Under the pieces are notes generated by a model that ran no database searches, was not told the origin of the DNA, and saw only the letters and a program-made list of their open reading frames with translations. The translations under genes and the position numbers were made by a program. Shown piece by piece: positions 63,751 to 64,000 of a stretch of 64,000 nucleotides of DNA; positions within the stretch are counted from its first letter, which is position 1; each line of letters begins with the position of its first letter. Origin of the DNA: Verrucomicrobiales bacterium (GTDB taxonomy: Bacteria > Verrucomicrobiota > Verrucomicrobiia > Limisphaerales > CAIMTB01); contig JAEUHG010000071.1 in NCBI GenBank assembly GCA_016795425.1, positions 1-64,000 of the forward strand, written 5' to 3'.

Positions 63751-64000
63751 ATGACCAAGCTGGTATGGCGGGCAGACGGCGTCACCGTGAAGGAGTACGT
63801 GCTCCAACCCGGTCTCAATCGCGTTGGTCGATCGGCGGCGAGCGATGTTCGGATCGACGACACCAGCGTGTCGGGCAGTCACTGCGAGATTTGGGTGCGC
63901 GAGGAATCGTTGCTGGTGAGGGATTTGGATTCAACCAACGGCACGTTTCTGGATGGGGCTCCGGTGAAGGAGGCGGAGATTCGGAGGGGGCAGATTCTGA
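63751..64000 (+). CDS. FHA-domain protein, N-terminal part (cut by window edge)
   Basis: The ATG at 63751 (GGAG about 9 bp upstream; an in-frame ATG at 63724 is possible) opens a frame that runs off the right edge. The 83 visible residues start MTKLVWRADGVTVKEYVL and show the phosphothreonine-binding signature: GLNRVGRSAAS (Gly26, Arg27), TSVSGSHCEI (Ser43, His44) and DLDSTNGTFLDG (Asn63). FHA domains read Thr phosphorylation by Ser/Thr kinases. The remaining domains lie outside the window. Confidence 0.88.
   Translation, partial: MTKLVWRADGVTVKEYVLQPGLNRVGRSAASDVRIDDTSVSGSHCEIWVREESLLVRDLDSTNGTFLDGAPVKEAEIRRGQIL

Overview
The window is about 64 kb of GC-rich, gene-dense DNA. It looks like a chromosome fragment of a member of the Verrucomicrobiota, probably near Limisphaerales/Pedosphaera. 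Supporting signs are a DUF1559-type prepilin with the helix [15 protein letters not shown]-like and LVIVD beta-propeller secreted proteins, an N-terminally helical 'putative porin', YfbK-type vWA protein plus ECF sigma pairs, DUF2330, and dispersed GCAGAGGCGCAGAG repeats. This assignment is inference. No rRNA, tRNA or CRISPR was recognised.

Layout. 1-3.7 kb is a phosphate block: pstS (cut by the left edge) and a porin on the minus strand, DUF47 plus a PiT transporter on the plus strand. 3.9-8.9 kb holds secreted beta-propeller proteins and a prepilin-like protein, and 8.9-11.1 kb is RNase R. 11.1-11.9 kb is a non-coding repeat cluster. 11.9-25.7 kb is a metalloid/redox island of two minus-strand operons. 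The first is arsR-arsC-arsD-arsA-acr3-ECF sigma-arsM. The second is arsR2-ArsP-like permease-small thioredoxin-thioredoxin/Cys-rich protein-HlyD-FtsX-ABC ATPase-ProC-like-CcdA. 25.8-27.1 kb is a PQQ-like protein. 27.4-40.1 kb is a TonB2/TtpC-type energy-transduction operon (DUF3450, long ExbB, ExbB, ExbD, TonB, TPR) followed by a TonB-dependent receptor and a very large secreted protein made of three tandem copies of a domain of about 427 residues. 40.3-52.4 kb is mixed: esterase, TIM-barrel isomerase, MFS, DJ-1/PfpI, coiled-coil protein plus two-component system, MFS, DUF2330 and a small lipoprotein. 52.6-54.2 kb is gcvT-gcvH. 54.4-64 kb holds an Ig-like/Calx-beta protein, a short GspE/PilB-type ATPase, an ECF sigma factor with a vWA protein, a glycosyltransferase and an FHA protein cut by the right edge.

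The most interesting reading is that the phosphate block and the TonB block may belong to one regulon. Short direct repeats of GTCAC/GTAAC with an exact 11-bp period, the geometry of a PhoB box, lie upstream of pstS, the porin, the DUF3450-TonB operon and the triplicated secreted protein. This suggests a phosphate-starvation outer-membrane uptake system with an uncharacterised secreted partner. In the arsenic island both arsR genes are preceded by inverted repeats with the same half-site CGAAATA, so the two operons are probably co-regulated. Together they would cover arsenate reduction, arsenite export, methylation and a redox-assisted second efflux branch.
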